DNA of 64,000 nucleotides from Cymbidium sinense. Its lineage: Eukaryota; Streptophyta; Magnoliopsida; Asparagales; Orchidaceae. Shown in pieces: positions 49,714 through 62,058 of the stretch (position 1 is its first letter; each line of letters starts with the position of its first letter). The stretch spans positions 92,475,716 through 92,539,715 of the forward strand of contig CM038229.1 of NCBI GenBank assembly GCA_021442155.1. The letters run 5' to 3'. The notes beneath the pieces were generated by a model. That model made no database searches. It was given only the letters and a program-made list of their open reading frames with translations, and was not told the DNA's origin. A program made the position numbers and the translations under genes.

Positions 49714-51270
49714 TTATTTATGAGAAGTTAGAGAAGATCTAGTAGTTCTAGTGGAGCTATTAGTGAACATTCTAGCTTTAAGAGATTTTTTCTTTAAAAT
49801 AGTTTGAAAAGATCTATCATTGTCCAAAGTATCACCATCCGATAGAGACTGATTTGTGATATTTAGAATAGGACTTTTATCAGTCAAAGTATTTCTAATG
49901 GTAATTTCCCCTTCTTCAATGTCAGAATTAAGCTGAGAAAGTGGGTTAGCATGCATATCACTCTCAAGGGTAGGAGAAGGAGAGGTTGTGAAGCCATTAA
50001 TAGCACATATTTCATGCTCAATTTTAGAATTACTTCTCAGATTTTGTTCCATCATCAAAGGATCAGCAATTTTCAGATTTTGTTCTTTCAACAAAGATCA
50101 ACTCCAGAATTTGTTTTCAAATTTTGATCCAACCTGAAGTTTCCATTCAAATAACCACTAGGGCTCATATGAGTCTCCTCGGGTTCACTAGCCAAAAGTG
50201 GTAGGTTAGACTGAGTCAAGGTATTGTCTTGAGGAGCCAAATTATTACAATTAGAAGTAATGTTAATTAAGTTATCATTAGCCTCCTCAAGAACCTCATA
50301 AGCATTATTTTTAACATGCTCAGATTGCTCTCCAATAAGAAAATCAGTGGATAGAAAAGGAGTAGGGGTAGGGGGATGATTCCCATTTTGAGTGACTTTA
50401 GGCACATAAGCAAATTTATTGGTTTTTTCATTTGATAGAGTAGGATTAGAATCCAACAATTTATGCTTTTTAAGATGAGGATGCAACACAAAACATTCAG
50501 AATGATCATGACCATAAATCTTACAATGTGTGCAAAAAATAGGAAAGTTCTCAAATTCCACTTTTTGATTATAATCAAACTTCTCAGAGTCGATCCAAAC
50601 TACTTTAGGATGCTTTTTAGTAATATCAATCTCAACAAAATATATAATGTAAGTCGTGATCTCACAAGGTGGCTGAATTTGAAGAGGCACCAAAGAGAGC
50701 CCCAACCAAAGAGAACTTGATGTGTAATATAATGTATTCTCACATAAGGAAGAGCGGCTATATAGGAACTTGGGGATTCTCTTTTATATCAAAAAGAGGA
50801 GACCATTTTAGAAGTCATATTTGACAATTAAACACAAAGTAAGAGCGACGGGCAAAAGCTCTTGAATAATCTAAGTCATTAGAGAGCTAAATTAAGATAT
50901 GCTTAGGGTCAATCAATCCGCTAATGAAAACACCTGAAAGATTAAGGCTATGAAAAAATGATCAGATGTTATCGATAGTTGGTCGACGTAAGGAAAATTT
51001 ACCAACTAAAGAGAATTCAAAAGGCTTCGCCAACTTTTCTATGTCTAGATCCGAGCACATAACAGTAGGCATCCCATGAAATGAGGTCGAGATCAAATTC
51101 ACCGAAGCATTAGAGGAAAGGTTCTTACCAGATAATGCATCCTTATAGGACTTAACTGTAGGCAGAGTAGTGGTTGATTTTAGATCCATAATTCCATGTA
51201 AATTTGATGCCCTAGCTGATGCCTCCAAGTTGGATAAGCTCGGCTGGGCAAAAAGTGGCTTCTCTGCCAT
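49714..51270 (-). pseudogene. LINE A ORF1: DUF4283-like plus CCHC zinc knuckle (broken)
   Basis: The start ATG is at 51270 (MAEKPLFAQPSL). The DUF4283-like region begins LVGKFSLRRPTIDNI (about 51010) and is read on through several stops (HILI, LSNDLDYSRAFARRSY, WSPLFDIKEN). It is followed by a GLSLVPLQIQPP-like segment and the knuckle CTHCKIYGHDHSEC (about 50500-50545), which has exact CX2CX4HX4C spacing. The Ser/Asn-rich C-terminal part needs a frameshift near 50090 and ends at 49714. In this family ORF1 binds element RNA for ribonucleoprotein assembly. It is about 520 codons long and lies 75 bases upstream of ORF2. Non-functional because of at least three stops and one frameshift. Confidence 0.9.
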
Positions 51271-51418
51271 TGAAAGAGCAAGGGGAAACTCACATTAGAG
51301 GCCAAACAGAGACAAATTATCGAAAAAATTGATCGAGAATGATTGAAAATCAGCCAACCTGCAAGAAAAATAAAAGGGAAAAATGCAATCACCAGAGAGC
51401 GTCGCAGCAGAGAAGAGA
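51271..51418 (-). other. 5'UTR of LINE A
   Basis: About 150 bases of normal-complexity sequence upstream of the ORF1 ATG, ending near CTCTTCTCTGCTGCGACG on the minus strand, after which telomere-like sequence starts. Its presence suggests this copy is near full length at the 5' end. An internal promoter would be expected here; I see no diagnostic element. Confidence 0.6.
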
Positions 51419-53952
51419 TTAGGTTTTCGGCTTAGGGCTTACGGCTTAGGAGTTATGGTTATAGGGTTTATGGTTTAGGGTTTAGGGTTTACAGTTTTAG
51501 GTCTAAGTTTTATTCATTTTAGTTTAGTTTATTTTAGTTTAGGTTTATGTTTATTTTATTTTATTTATTTTAGGTTTACATTTTTTTTTTGATTTAGGGT
51601 TTAGGTTTTATTTTTTATTTATTTTTAGGTTTTATTTTTAGATTTTTTTTAAGTTTAGGTATTTATTTACTTGTTATTTTAATTTATTTTAGGTTTATTT
51701 TATTTCTATTTTAAGTTTAGTTTTTATTTTATTTACATTTTTTTATTTTTAGGTTTATTTTATTTTATTTAGTTTAGTTTAGGTTTTTATTTATTTTATT
51801 TAGTTTAATTTTTACTTTTTTATTTTTTCTTTAAATTTTTAGGTTTAGGTTTAGGTTTAGGTTTTAGTTTAGGTTTTTATTTTTAGTTTATTTTATTTAG
51901 GTTTAGGTTTTATTTAGTTTATGTTTAGGTTTTTAAGTTTTATGGTTTAGTGTTTAGGGTTTAGGGTTTAGGGTTCAGGGTTTAAGGTTTAGGGTTTAGC
52001 GTTTAGAGTCTAGGGTTGTAAGTTTTAGGATTTAGGGTTTAGGGTTTATTATTATTATTATTATTATTTAGCTTTTAATTTGTTTTATTTTTATTTAAAT
52101 TAAGTAAACTAGTTGGTTTAGATTTATTTAGTTTATTTATATATTTGTACATTTTTTAATTTATGCTTATTTTTTTTAGTTTAGTTTATTAATTTTAGAT
52201 TTACTTATTTTATTTTAGCTTTTTTATTTTAATTTATTTTTTAGGTTTACATTTATTTTTTTTAATTTAGTTTTTTTTAAGTTTTATTTTATTTTTTTAA
52301 ATTTTGGTTTAGGTTTATGTTTTTATTTTATTTTTTATTTTAGGTTTTTATTGTAGATTTATTTTTATGTTTTATTTTTTAGTTTAGGTTTAGGTTTATT
52401 TTTAGTTTATTTTATTTTATTTAGTTTAGGTTTAAGTTTAGGTTTAGTTTATTTTATGTTTAGGTTTAGGTTTTATTTATTTTGATTTTATTTTAGGTTT
52501 AGGTTTTTTTATAGTTTAGGGTTAGGTTTTATTTTTTATTTATTTTAAGGCTAATTTTTTAGGTTTATGTTTTTATTTACTTTTTATTTTATTTTATTTC
52601 ATGTTTAATTTATTTTTATATTTGGACTTGTTTTTATTTTATTTAGGTTTTTTATTTTTTTAGTCTAGTTCAAGTTTTTATTTATTTTATTTTAGTTTAG
52701 TTTTTAATTTTTATTTTATTTTTTTACGTGTAGGTTTAGGTTTTAGTTTTAGTTTTATTTTATTTAGGTTATGGATTTTTTATTTATTTTATTTTTAGGT
52801 TTTATTTAGTTTAGGTTTAGGTTTAGGATAACTTTATTTTAGGTTTAGGATTAGGTTTTATTTATTTTAGTTTAGCTTATTTTAATTTTATTTAGGATTA
52901 GGTTTTTCTTTTAGTTTAGGGTTTAGGTTTTATTTTTTTTATTTTTAGGTTTATTTTTTAGGTTTAAGTTTTTATTTTATTTTATTTTTATTTTTGGTTT
53001 AGTTTTTATTTTATTTATGCTTTATTTTTTATTATATATGTTTTATTTTTATTTTATTTTATTTTAGGTGGGTTTATTTTGGTTTTAATTTAATTTTATT
53101 TTAGTTTAGGTTTATTTATTTATTTTATTTTTAGGTTATATTTAATTTAGGGTTTAGGGTTTAGGTTTATTTTATTTTAGTTTAGCATTCTTTTAGTTTA
53201 TTTAGTTTGTTATGTTTATTTTATCTTTTTTTTTGGGATTTTTATTTTTTTTATTTATTTTAGGTTTATTTTTAGGTTTATTTTAGGTTTATGTTTTATT
53301 TAGTTTTATTTTATTTTATTAGATTTTGAATTTTATTTTTGTCAATTTTATTTTATTTATGCTTTTTATTTTAGGTTTATTTTATTTTTAGTTTAGTTTA
53401 GGTTTTATTTATTTTATTTTAGTTTAGTTTTATTTTATCTTTTAGGTTTAGGTTTATGTTTTATTATCTTATTGAGGTTAAAAAGTTTTTTTTGGTATTT
53501 ATTTAGTTTAGTTTTAGATTTAGGGTTTAGGGTCATGGGCAAGATTTTAGGATTTTGTGGGCTCAGTTTAGGGTTTAGAGTAGGGTCAGGGAGGTTAGTT
53601 TATAGGGTTTTAGAACAGGTTTAATTTGGGTTTGGGTTATCAGTAGCCACTGAGGGTTAGGTTTTATGGTTTGTGGTTTAGGTTTTTTAGTGGGTATTAG
53701 GTTTAGGGCTCAGTTTAGGATTTGTGGTTGGTTAGTTTGGAGTCTGGGTTTGTTTAATTTAGTTTAGGGTTTTAAGTCAGGTTAGTTTATTTTAGGAGTT
53801 TAGGGCTCTGGGTTAGGTTTAGGTTTTAGGTTTAGGGTTTATGGTTCAAGTTAGTTGTTTAGGTTTAAGGTTATGATTTAGGATTTAGGGTGAGTGGGTT
53901 AACATTTTGGTTAGTTGGGTTTTGGGGTTATGATTTAGGTTAAGATTTAGTG
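51419..53952 (+). repeat. Degenerate telomere-like array, segment 9
   Basis: Array between the two L1 elements. It opens with GGCTTAGGG variants like those left of LINE A. One AATTAAGTAAAC box is at about 52090, preceded by a short (ATT)n run (about 52048-52069). From 53510 to 53940 the units become G-rich and irregular, with C-containing words such as GGTCAGGG and GGGCTCAG, resembling the patches at 3838-4090 and 5010-5760. Confidence 0.92.
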
Positions 53953-56462
53953 TTTTTTTGAAAAAGTTAGAATTTTAGTACCATGAAAAGGTATAATGTC
54001 CTTAAAAGTGATAAAGCTCAAAATTCTACCACTGATAGAGCTACAAAAGATATAAAGAGCTAAACCCCTATCTAAGTACATTAGAAGAAGAAAAGGAAAT
54101 AAAAGAGAAAAAACAACAACTAAAAAGGATGCGAGCAAAATGACACAGAGTGAAACAAAATAAAGCATGAAAATAAAAAAAGGCTGATTCAGCAGCAGTT
54201 CGTGATTGTTTTGAGAAGGCAAGATAAGCAAGCTCCATAGCAATAGTAGTAGGGATGACTGAGAAATGACGAGGCCTATAGTAAAGTTCCAACCTATGAA
54301 AGAATTCTGCAAAAAATACTATCAAGGAAAAAGTTATATCTAAAAGGATAAAGATAAAGAGAGCAAAAGGAGAGCTAAGAAAAAAAAGGCTCTTGCTCAG
54401 TTAAGATCATCTCAATAAGAAATAATACATATGAGCATCCAAACTTCATAAGAAAGGTTACAATCATATGTAAAGCTACCAACCAAAGAGGGGAGGTGAG
54501 TAACATCAACCCCATCATAGCCAGCATATCTAATACCTATAGCCATCCAAGGCAAGCAATCCATTGTGATCCAGTCCTGCACTAGAAAAATAGAGAAAAT
54601 AACTACCAAGATTATTCAAGACAACCCACCCAACTAAAACCCACAATAATCACATAAAGCTAGCAACCAAGATTACAAAGAAGATCATTGGTCAAGTTTA
54701 ATGGAACCAAGCAAGAATACCCACCAAACCACCACCAGCATACTTGAACAAGGCAACAACCAAGGCCAGCACACACAAAAGGAAGCCAAAGGTAGCCACC
54801 AACTACCAGAAACCAAAAATCCTAATTTAGAAGGATCAACAAAGGTTTGAAAAAGGCAAGAAGAACTTGGCCAAGAAGAAGATGAAAAAAATCAACAAAG
54901 AGAAAGGCAGCCAACCAAGATTCTAAGGATAACTAAAAGTCCTCCCACAAAAGCAGCTAAGTAAAACATCCATAAGGTAGCCACCAGAGAATAGCCATCA
55001 TTAGTAACCAACAAAGGAAAGATCCCCATCAGCCAAGGAAAAGCAAAAAAAACCAACAAAACACCACCCAATAGAGAAACAACCAACCAATCCAACCAGC
55101 CAACATAGCCTTCTAAACAACCACCACATCAGAAGAAAACCCAAGTCAATGTAAAGACCAACAATAGCCATCAAGCCAAAATCAACCAAGATAGCCAGGA
55201 AAATAACAGCCACCAAAAAGCTAACAAACAGGCAACCCAGATCATTAACCAAACCCAAAGCCATTGCAGCCAAGAGAGGAAGGCTAAAAGAAGAGGAGGA
55301 CAAAACTAAAACCAAAAGAAAAAAATGGAATCGAACCACCACCAATTCAATAAGATAGAGAGTAAAAACAAACAAAACCTCCATAATTCCAAAATGAAGC
55401 AGGAGCGGGCCAACCAACATGTCACTAATAGAGCTGGAAAGGAAGGCCAAAATAGCCACCCATCCAACCAACCCGATCAACCAAAACATCCAACCAACCC
55501 AGCTAGTCAACATAGCCTCACAACCATGACAAAAGAAAATCCAAATCAGGTCCAACAACATCCATCATGCCAAAACCACCCAAGACAACCACAAAAAGGG
55601 TACAAACATACAACAACATCCACCAAACCCAACCAAAGCAGCAGAAATTCTAATCCAGGTGAGGTGAATAGCTAGCCAAAAAGAAAAATTAGAAAAAATA
55701 AGTAAGATAGACTAAAATCCATCCATCAAGAGCAGCAAAAATATAATAAGAACAATACCAAAGCTAACAATAAAAAGTAGGAGAAATATCAATGAGGGAA
55801 AGCATCATAACCACAGCCAAGTTAGGCACCAATACACCAAACCAAGTCACTAGATCTCAAAGCAAAAGAATAGCCACTAAATATCCTAAACCAACAACCA
55901 AAATGACAAAAAACAAAAGCAACAAGAGAGGAAGAACATTATAGGAAGAGGCTAAAACAACAACTAAAAGAAACAAACCCAAACCAGTAAAATTGACTAA
56001 CAAAATCCAATCCACAAAAAAGTAGAAAAAATAGTCAACAAATAACCTCCACCTAGCCAAATCCAATCCAAACCAACTAGCACTCTCCATACCAACAATA
56101 AGCGATAAACCAGCTAACCCAAATAACCAACCCGGCCACAACTAGGCGATAAACAACCACCACAAGAGAAAATCTAGTTAAGGAAGCAACCAGCCAAGAG
56201 ATATGGCAAACCCCATACAAAAAATAACAGGGAAAGACACCACCTAAATGAAGGTCACCAAAATTAACCAAGCAATAATAATCACCCAACCAGGAAAATA
56301 ACAGCCACCAAGTCAACCCAAAAGCAAGTGCTCAAATATAAAACCCTGCATAGGCCTAAGAGTGAAAATAAGCATATGTCCACAACCCAAAGAGGGTTTA
56401 ACAAAGGGGAACCAAAAGCAATGACTCATCAAAAACCAACTCAAAAAACCAAGCCAAGAAAA
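53953..56462 (-). other. Long 3' region of LINE B, CCAAC-rich on the + strand
   Basis: 2.5 kb of non-coding sequence lies between the ORF2 stop and the tail. On the element's sense strand it is rich in GGTTGG words, for example GGGTTGGTTGGATG twice near 55450-55500. There are internal duplications: an AACATAGCC context at about 55099 and 55508, and AAGAGAGGAAG at about 55271 and 55921, the latter about 650 apart, as in LINE A. Minus-strand frames at 53947-56316 are hydrophobic and Trp/Val/Gly-rich, and a plus-strand frame at 55325-55675 is Pro/Asn/Gln-rich. Both follow from the biased composition, so I do not call them as genes. Confidence 0.65.
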
Positions 56463-59400
56463 TTATAATATGAGATTAGGTAATCTAGTGTTATCTAGAT
56501 TGACCAAATCCCTTAAAAGTTTAGTACATTTTATTATCAAATAAAGTGAAATCGCTTAAGTTGGCACCAAAAGTAGCCAAGAAATGACACAAGCATTACC
56601 TTAAAGAATGATATGGGAAATTTTATAACAAACTTGAGAAAGATGATTTTTAGTATGATTAAGAAGATAAAATAAATCAACATTTCTTGTTATATTAGAG
56701 TTTAGCATGTCAAGAAGCAAGAGTGCATCAACTTCAATCCAGATGTTGAGGAAACCTTTATTCAAATAATTTTTAATAGCTTTGTTGATAGTCATAAGCT
56801 CAACATAGATAACAGAATAGGCTTTGAGAGGATAGGCAAAAGCACAAATGATAGTACCTTTAGAATCCCTAAGAATACCACCACAACCATATTTATTGGA
56901 AGCAATAGAACCATCAGTATTCACTTTAATCAAATTTTCTTTGGGTTTGATCCAATGGTTAATCATAGCTCTCTATAATAAAAACATCGTAGAATGATGA
57001 CCAATTTTTTAGCCACAAATTTATAGCCTATAAAATGAATGTAACTAACAAGATTGGCAATAAATAGAGCATGAATTTTTTTTTGTTGGTTCTAGCTAGG
57101 ATCCTTTTATGGCTTAGAGGAATGCCATGATATTTAGCATCATTTATGTCCATCTATATAACTAGATAAAGGTAATAGCAACTAAAACTTTGATATGACC
57201 TTTCATAATTTTTTGGAAATAGACTTGAGGAGGTTGATATATGGAAAGAGATCCATGAAAGTCATTGGTATTAAATAAATCATCATACAATAACCATAAT
57301 TTAGAAGAAATGGCACCATTGACAAAAACATGATTAACATTTTCAATATAAAAGTATCAGTAGCACTTTGAAGGAAAATAAAACCCTTTATTCTAGAGAA
57401 AAGTGTCCACAGAATAAAGTTATTCAAAATCCTCCAAGCTAATACTAAATAAGAAATGGGAATGATATTGTTCCAAAGTTTAATGAAAGCATTACAGCAA
57501 TTTTGTTTATCTCTAATAAATTTCCAAACCTCTTTAAGAACAAAATCACCATTGTAAGAAAGCTTAAAGAGAATTTGGTCAGTTTATTTTAAAGTTATCT
57601 AAAAGAGAAATAGGGATATAATTCTCAACTTTGTTTTGTTCCAAGTGTCATTATGCTAGAAAGAGTTAACTTTGATAGCTGCAGTAGAGTGGGTAGATAA
57701 AAGGGTGTCAATAGAGCCATTGCCAATCCAATTGTCTTTCCAAAAGAAAAAAGAACTTGAATGAATACCCTAAGATATTAAGGGTTCAACAACCCATTTA
57801 ATGGAGCAAAGCCATTTCCAAATTGGAGAGTCACCAACTTTATAAGCATAGATAAGAGGGTGTTTACCTTGGCAATTTTTTTCATCATAAAATTATTCCA
57901 AAGGCTATCATTCTTTCTAAAATTCCACTAGAGCTTATGAGAGAAGGCAGTAATAGCTTCACGAATCGGTTTGCAACTGAGACCACTTTCACCTAAGGGA
58001 CCACAACATTTATGCCAAGAAGTCCAATGCATTATTTTAGTAGAATTATTGGATCCCAAAAAAATTTATTAAGCAAGCGATCAATTCTGATAAGAGTAGC
58101 ATTAGTGGGGATAATAGTTTGAATCAAATAAAGAGGCATTGAATTGAGAGTGCTTTTAAGAATAGTGAGCCAACCACTAAAGGAAAGTAAATGAAATTCC
58201 CAAACCAAAATTTTATTTAAATTTTTTTGAATTAACTCATCAAAAGATGGGATTGTTTGGACCTTTAAAAGAGGAGCACCCAAGTACTAAAGAGGAAGGT
58301 GTTGATGTTTAAGTTAGTGATATGTAGATTTGATTAATTTTATTATTGGAGATGCTTGAAGAAGTAATAAAACAACTTTTGTTATCATAGATATATAGAC
58401 CACTTTCTCTACCAAATTTTTTTTAAAAAATCTTGAGATTATTGAGATGATGAATAGAAGCATTGCAGAAAATAATGAAATCATCTACAAAGCTTAAATG
58501 AGAAACTAGAAATCCACCAAAAGTTTTGTAATACATACTAGGATTATTTTAGAATAAATCATTGATGCTCCTAGATAAGTACTCAACAACAACAATAATA
58601 AATAATAGAGATAGAGGATCCCCTTCTTTGGCCATGGAAAGATGGAAAGAAGCCCAAGGCATCCCCATTAAGAAAATAGAAAACTAGGCATTATTAATAT
58701 AATTTTTAATAAGAAATATAAATTTATCAGAATACCCAAAAAAATTTAGAATATGGATAACAAAATCCCAAGAGATATTGTCAAAAGCTTTGGTAATATC
58801 TAATTTGAACTGAATGTTTCCACCTCTAGTCTTAGCATCTAGATCATGAGTTAATTGGTGAGTAAGTAGAATATTATTAGAAATAGATCTACCTCTAACA
58901 AAACTAATTTTGTTTAGAGAGATAATCCTATGAAGTAAAGGATTGGGCTTGTTGGTCAATTTTGGAAATCGACTTATTGAAGAAGGTGCAAAAGGTCTAT
59001 TATTAAAATGATTTGGTTATTATCTTTTTTTGGTAATAATTTTTCTAGATATTACCAATTATCAACCAATAATTTGTAATCAATTTTTTAGAATAGTCTT
59101 TGTTTAGTGAAACCCTCAGACTAGTAATAGAATCTATGTTCATGCTATTAAGAACTTTAAAATTTCCTCTTCATTAGGTACAATAGTAAGCAAATAATTA
59201 TCATTATTGGTTATAATAGAAGGAATCAAGTGATTTAGAAATAACTTCATAAGAGAAACACTTATTACACATATTTCTAAAGTAATTAATGGTCAAATCC
59301 TTAATAACATCATTCTCCATAATCCATTCTCCATTGTCATCATTAAGGTTCTGAATATTATTTAAAGCTCTCTTTTTATTAACTAAAGCATGGAAATATC

Positions 59401-60453
59401 TAGTATTTTTGTCACCATCCACAATATGTTTTCTAGTAGGTTTTTGGTGCCAATAAGTCTCTTTCATATTTTGAAAATTAACAAGTTTATCTTTTGCCTC
59501 AGTCAAGTCCTTAATCTTAGTAAGATCAAACATAATAGAGACTTCAAGATGACAAACCAATTTTTTCATTTCTTTGATATTAGCAAAAAGGTTTCTAAAA
59601 TAATTCTTTTTCCACTAACCCAGATATTTTTTAAGTCTTTTAAGCTCAAACCAATCATCCCCATAATCAAATTATCAGGATGTAAGGGAGCTTTCCAATT
59701 GTTAGCCACAATGTTGAAGAAATCAATATACTGAATCCACATGTTCTGAAATCTAAAATGAGTGAAATTTTTTAATCTTTTAGAGTTATCTTTAATAGAA
59801 ACCAAAAGAGGAGCATGATCCAATAAGGTTCTGCTTAAATGATTGATAAAAGTAATAGGCAATTGAGTAATCTAGTGAGTATTAAAAAGAATCTGGTCCA
59901 ACCTTTGCCAAAGTCTAGAGTTTTGCCAAGTAAAATTTGAACCCTTAAAGCCCATATCAATCAAATTGCAATCAAGGATCATATTGGAAAAGTCTTCCAT
60001 GGAATGAATATTAGGAGAGTAACCACCACTTCATTTAGAAGAGAATAAAATTGTATTGAAATCCCCACCAACAAACCAACATTTATTAAAAGGTAGCAAA
60101 ATTCATCAAATTTTCCCAAAGAAGATTTCTACCAGATCTATTACAAGATGCATGACAAAAGAGCCCAAAGCAAAATAGTCACCATAAGATATTTGAGCAT
60201 TGACAACTTGTTGAAAATCATCAAGAATAGAAACCTCCAAAATTATTCCAAAACACCAAATTTTATTACTAACATTAGAGAAAAATTTATTGAAACCGAT
60301 CATTCTAGTAACATGGTTAATTTTGTTTGCATGAATAAAATGCTCCAAAATAATAAGTAAAGAAATATTATTAATATGACAAAGGTTTCTAATAAGGTTA
60401 CAAATAGAGAGGGTACCAATCCCCCTAACATTCCAAATAAGAAAATTAAACAT
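56463..60453 (-). pseudogene. LINE B ORF2: endonuclease, reverse transcriptase, RNase H (broken)
   Basis: The start ATG at 60453 gives MFNFLIWNVRGIGTL, matching LINE A but with the Arg intact. The endonuclease continues to SRTLLDHAPLLVSI (about 59830). The reverse transcriptase shows GDKNTRYFHALV (about 59410), FVRGRSISNNILLTHQL (about 58890), KLDITKAFDNISW (about 58810) and the active site as FVDD at 58478-58491; the Asp pair is kept but the usual Ala is Val. MGAPLL and STLNSMPLYLIQT (58283-58110) mark the thumb side. RNase H reads KVNTDGS, GCGGILRDSKG, VELMTINKAI and IEVDALLLLDML, so its acidic residues are present. After a stop and frameshifts the conserved end LVNLDNTRLPNLIL closes at 56463. 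Length about 1,330 codons; inactive. Confidence 0.92.
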
Positions 60454-60482
60454 AAGGAAATAAAAAAAGGGTTAAGAAAAGG

Positions 60483-61790
60483 TTAATTAAGAGAGGAGAG
60501 GGAGGTCATAGATCTAGTATTTTGGACAATTTGGGAGGGATGTTTTTAACATTTTTTTTTCTTTTTAGCATGATACATTTGGAAAACATTTCCTTTTCCC
60601 ATAAAATCATCAGAAGGATTTAGCAACATTAGTCACAACTTTAGGGGATGTCTCCAATATAGAAGTGAGTTCTTCTTCCAAGCCATTAGAATTTATTAAA
60701 GGAAAATGAGCATTAGGTATAGAAAGCAAGGGAGCTAAAACAGATTTATTAAGAAGGCAAGTGTGATCATCAAGCCCTTCTTCTTCAATACCTAGATTAG
60801 TAGATAATACCAAATATTTTTGAGAATTTAAATCATTCTGAACTAAAGTAAAGTCAAGTTTTTAAAATTGAATATCATGAGAAACCAATGCCATAATCTC
60901 CATTGAATTCAAATGATGCATACATTGATATCCTTATTAATATTTTCAATTAAAACTTCATTTTCATCAATCAAAATTGGTAAGGATACGGGGATCAACT
61001 TAGAGGAAAAAAATCAACATCCAAAAGTTTAGAGAAATTATTATTTAGCACATTAGAAACCTTCAATTGTATAGAAGAAATAAGAGGTAAAACAGCCTTA
61101 TTAGGAACATTCAATAAATTCTTTTTTCTGAATTAACTTTTTGATATTTAATAATGGTCAGCCCAAGGTTAGGAATAATAGTTTCCTTAACATAAATTTT
61201 CTTTTATAGGTGAGCATGTAGAATGAAACATTCATAATTATCGTGCCTATGGATTTTACAGTGAGAACAAAAGACAGGAAAATTTTCAAAATTAACTTTT
61301 TTGCATATAACTGTAATTTTTAGATCCCAATCAGATATCTTTAGGGTGTTTCTTGGTAATGTCCAATTCAACAAGGATTCTAGGCATAAAAGGTTGAGTT
61401 TTGTAGCTATTGCCTGATTAATTTGTAATGGCCAACCAAATAAAGCACCCATAGCAAAAAGGAACTGATGATTAATAAAATAAATTTGCATATTGGGGAG
61501 AGAAATCCAAACCATAATGAATGGGGATTCTTCCCTAATATCAAATAGTGGAATCCATTACAGCAACCTCATTTGACAATTGAAAACCAAATAAGAACAA
61601 TGAGCAAAAACATGCAAGTAATCCAAATCATTCATTAACTGAGTCAAAATGTGGTGGGGATCAATTAAACTAGTGTAGAAGCACTTGAAAGTTTTAGACT
61701 ATGAAAGAAAGAGTGAATCTTTAGGGTAAGAATGAAAGAAAGTTAAGGATGTAGTCAACATGAGCTGATGTCTCATGCTTACTAGAATTA
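60483..61790 (-). pseudogene. LINE B ORF1: DUF4283-like plus zinc knuckle, 5'-truncated
   Basis: The minus-strand reading enters in the DUF4283-like region near 61760 (FFHSLKLSSAST, then LMNDLDYLHVFAHCSY and WIPLFDIREESPF). It continues in the frame 61204-61515 with VWISLPNMQIYFINHQFL and GWPLQINQAIA, and the knuckle CSHCKIHRHDNYEC (about 61225-61270), which keeps CX2CX4HX4C spacing although the conserved Gly is Arg. The C-terminal part is Ser/Asn-rich and ends ..TSLSSLN at 60483. The N-terminal leader and first DUF4283 strand are missing because of 5' truncation. Stops and frameshifts are frequent. Confidence 0.87.
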
Positions 61791-62058
61791 GGTTTATTAG
61801 GTTTTAGGGAGGTTTATTTTTAGTTTACTTTAGGTAAAGGTTTAGGGTTTATTAGGTTTTTAGGTTTTATGCTTTTAGGGTTTAGGGTTTGGGTTTAGGG
61901 TTTAGGGTTTAATGTTTAGGGAGTCGGATTTATGGTTTAGGTTTTTTTTAGTTTATGGTTTAGGGTTTAGTGTTTAAGGTTAGTTTTATGGTTTAGGGTT
62001 TAGGGTTTAGGTTTTAGGTTTAGGGTTTATGTTTAAGTTTAGGTTTTAGGGTTTTTGG
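61791..62058 (+). repeat. Degenerate telomere-like array, segment 10
   Basis: A short TTTAGGG-dense block links LINE B to the last GR-RBP copy. It ends TTTTAGGGTTTTTGG, the same left flank that precedes the T-tract of fragments 3 and 6. Confidence 0.92.

Larger units (their letters stand above)
42551..51418 (-). mobile_element. L1-type LINE A, near full length, minus strand
   Basis: An 8.9 kb element in reverse orientation. From its 5' end (right): a short 5'UTR, ORF1 (DUF4283-like region plus CCHC knuckle), ORF2 (endonuclease, reverse transcriptase, zinc-binding region, RNase H), a 3 kb 3' region, and a T9 run on the + strand (42551-42559) that is its poly(A) tail. This two-ORF layout with a terminal RNase H is the usual plant L1 form. 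The ORFs carry stops and frameshifts, so it is immobile. Telomere-like array flanks both ends. I could not define an unambiguous target-site duplication because the flanks are repetitive. Confidence 0.92.
53953..61790 (-). mobile_element. L1-type LINE B, 5'-truncated in ORF1, minus strand
   Basis: A 7.8 kb relative of LINE A in the same orientation. A T7 run on the + strand (53953-53959) is its poly(A) tail; the neighbouring 3' words (AATTTTAGTACC, CCCTATCTAAGT) correspond to those of LINE A. ORF2 and most of ORF1 are recognisable, but homology ends at the N-terminal part of the DUF4283-like region near 61790, the usual result of incomplete reverse transcription. Array sequence follows directly (ATTAGGTTTATTAGG). 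It has more stops than LINE A in the reverse transcriptase region and is immobile. No clear target-site duplication. Confidence 0.9.

Noticed and set aside
55001..55675. Long open frames on both strands (hydrophobic on minus, Pro/Asn/Gln-rich on plus)
   Set aside because: They are a composition effect of CCAAC/GTTGG-rich sequence inside the LINE B 3' region; no family motif in either direction.
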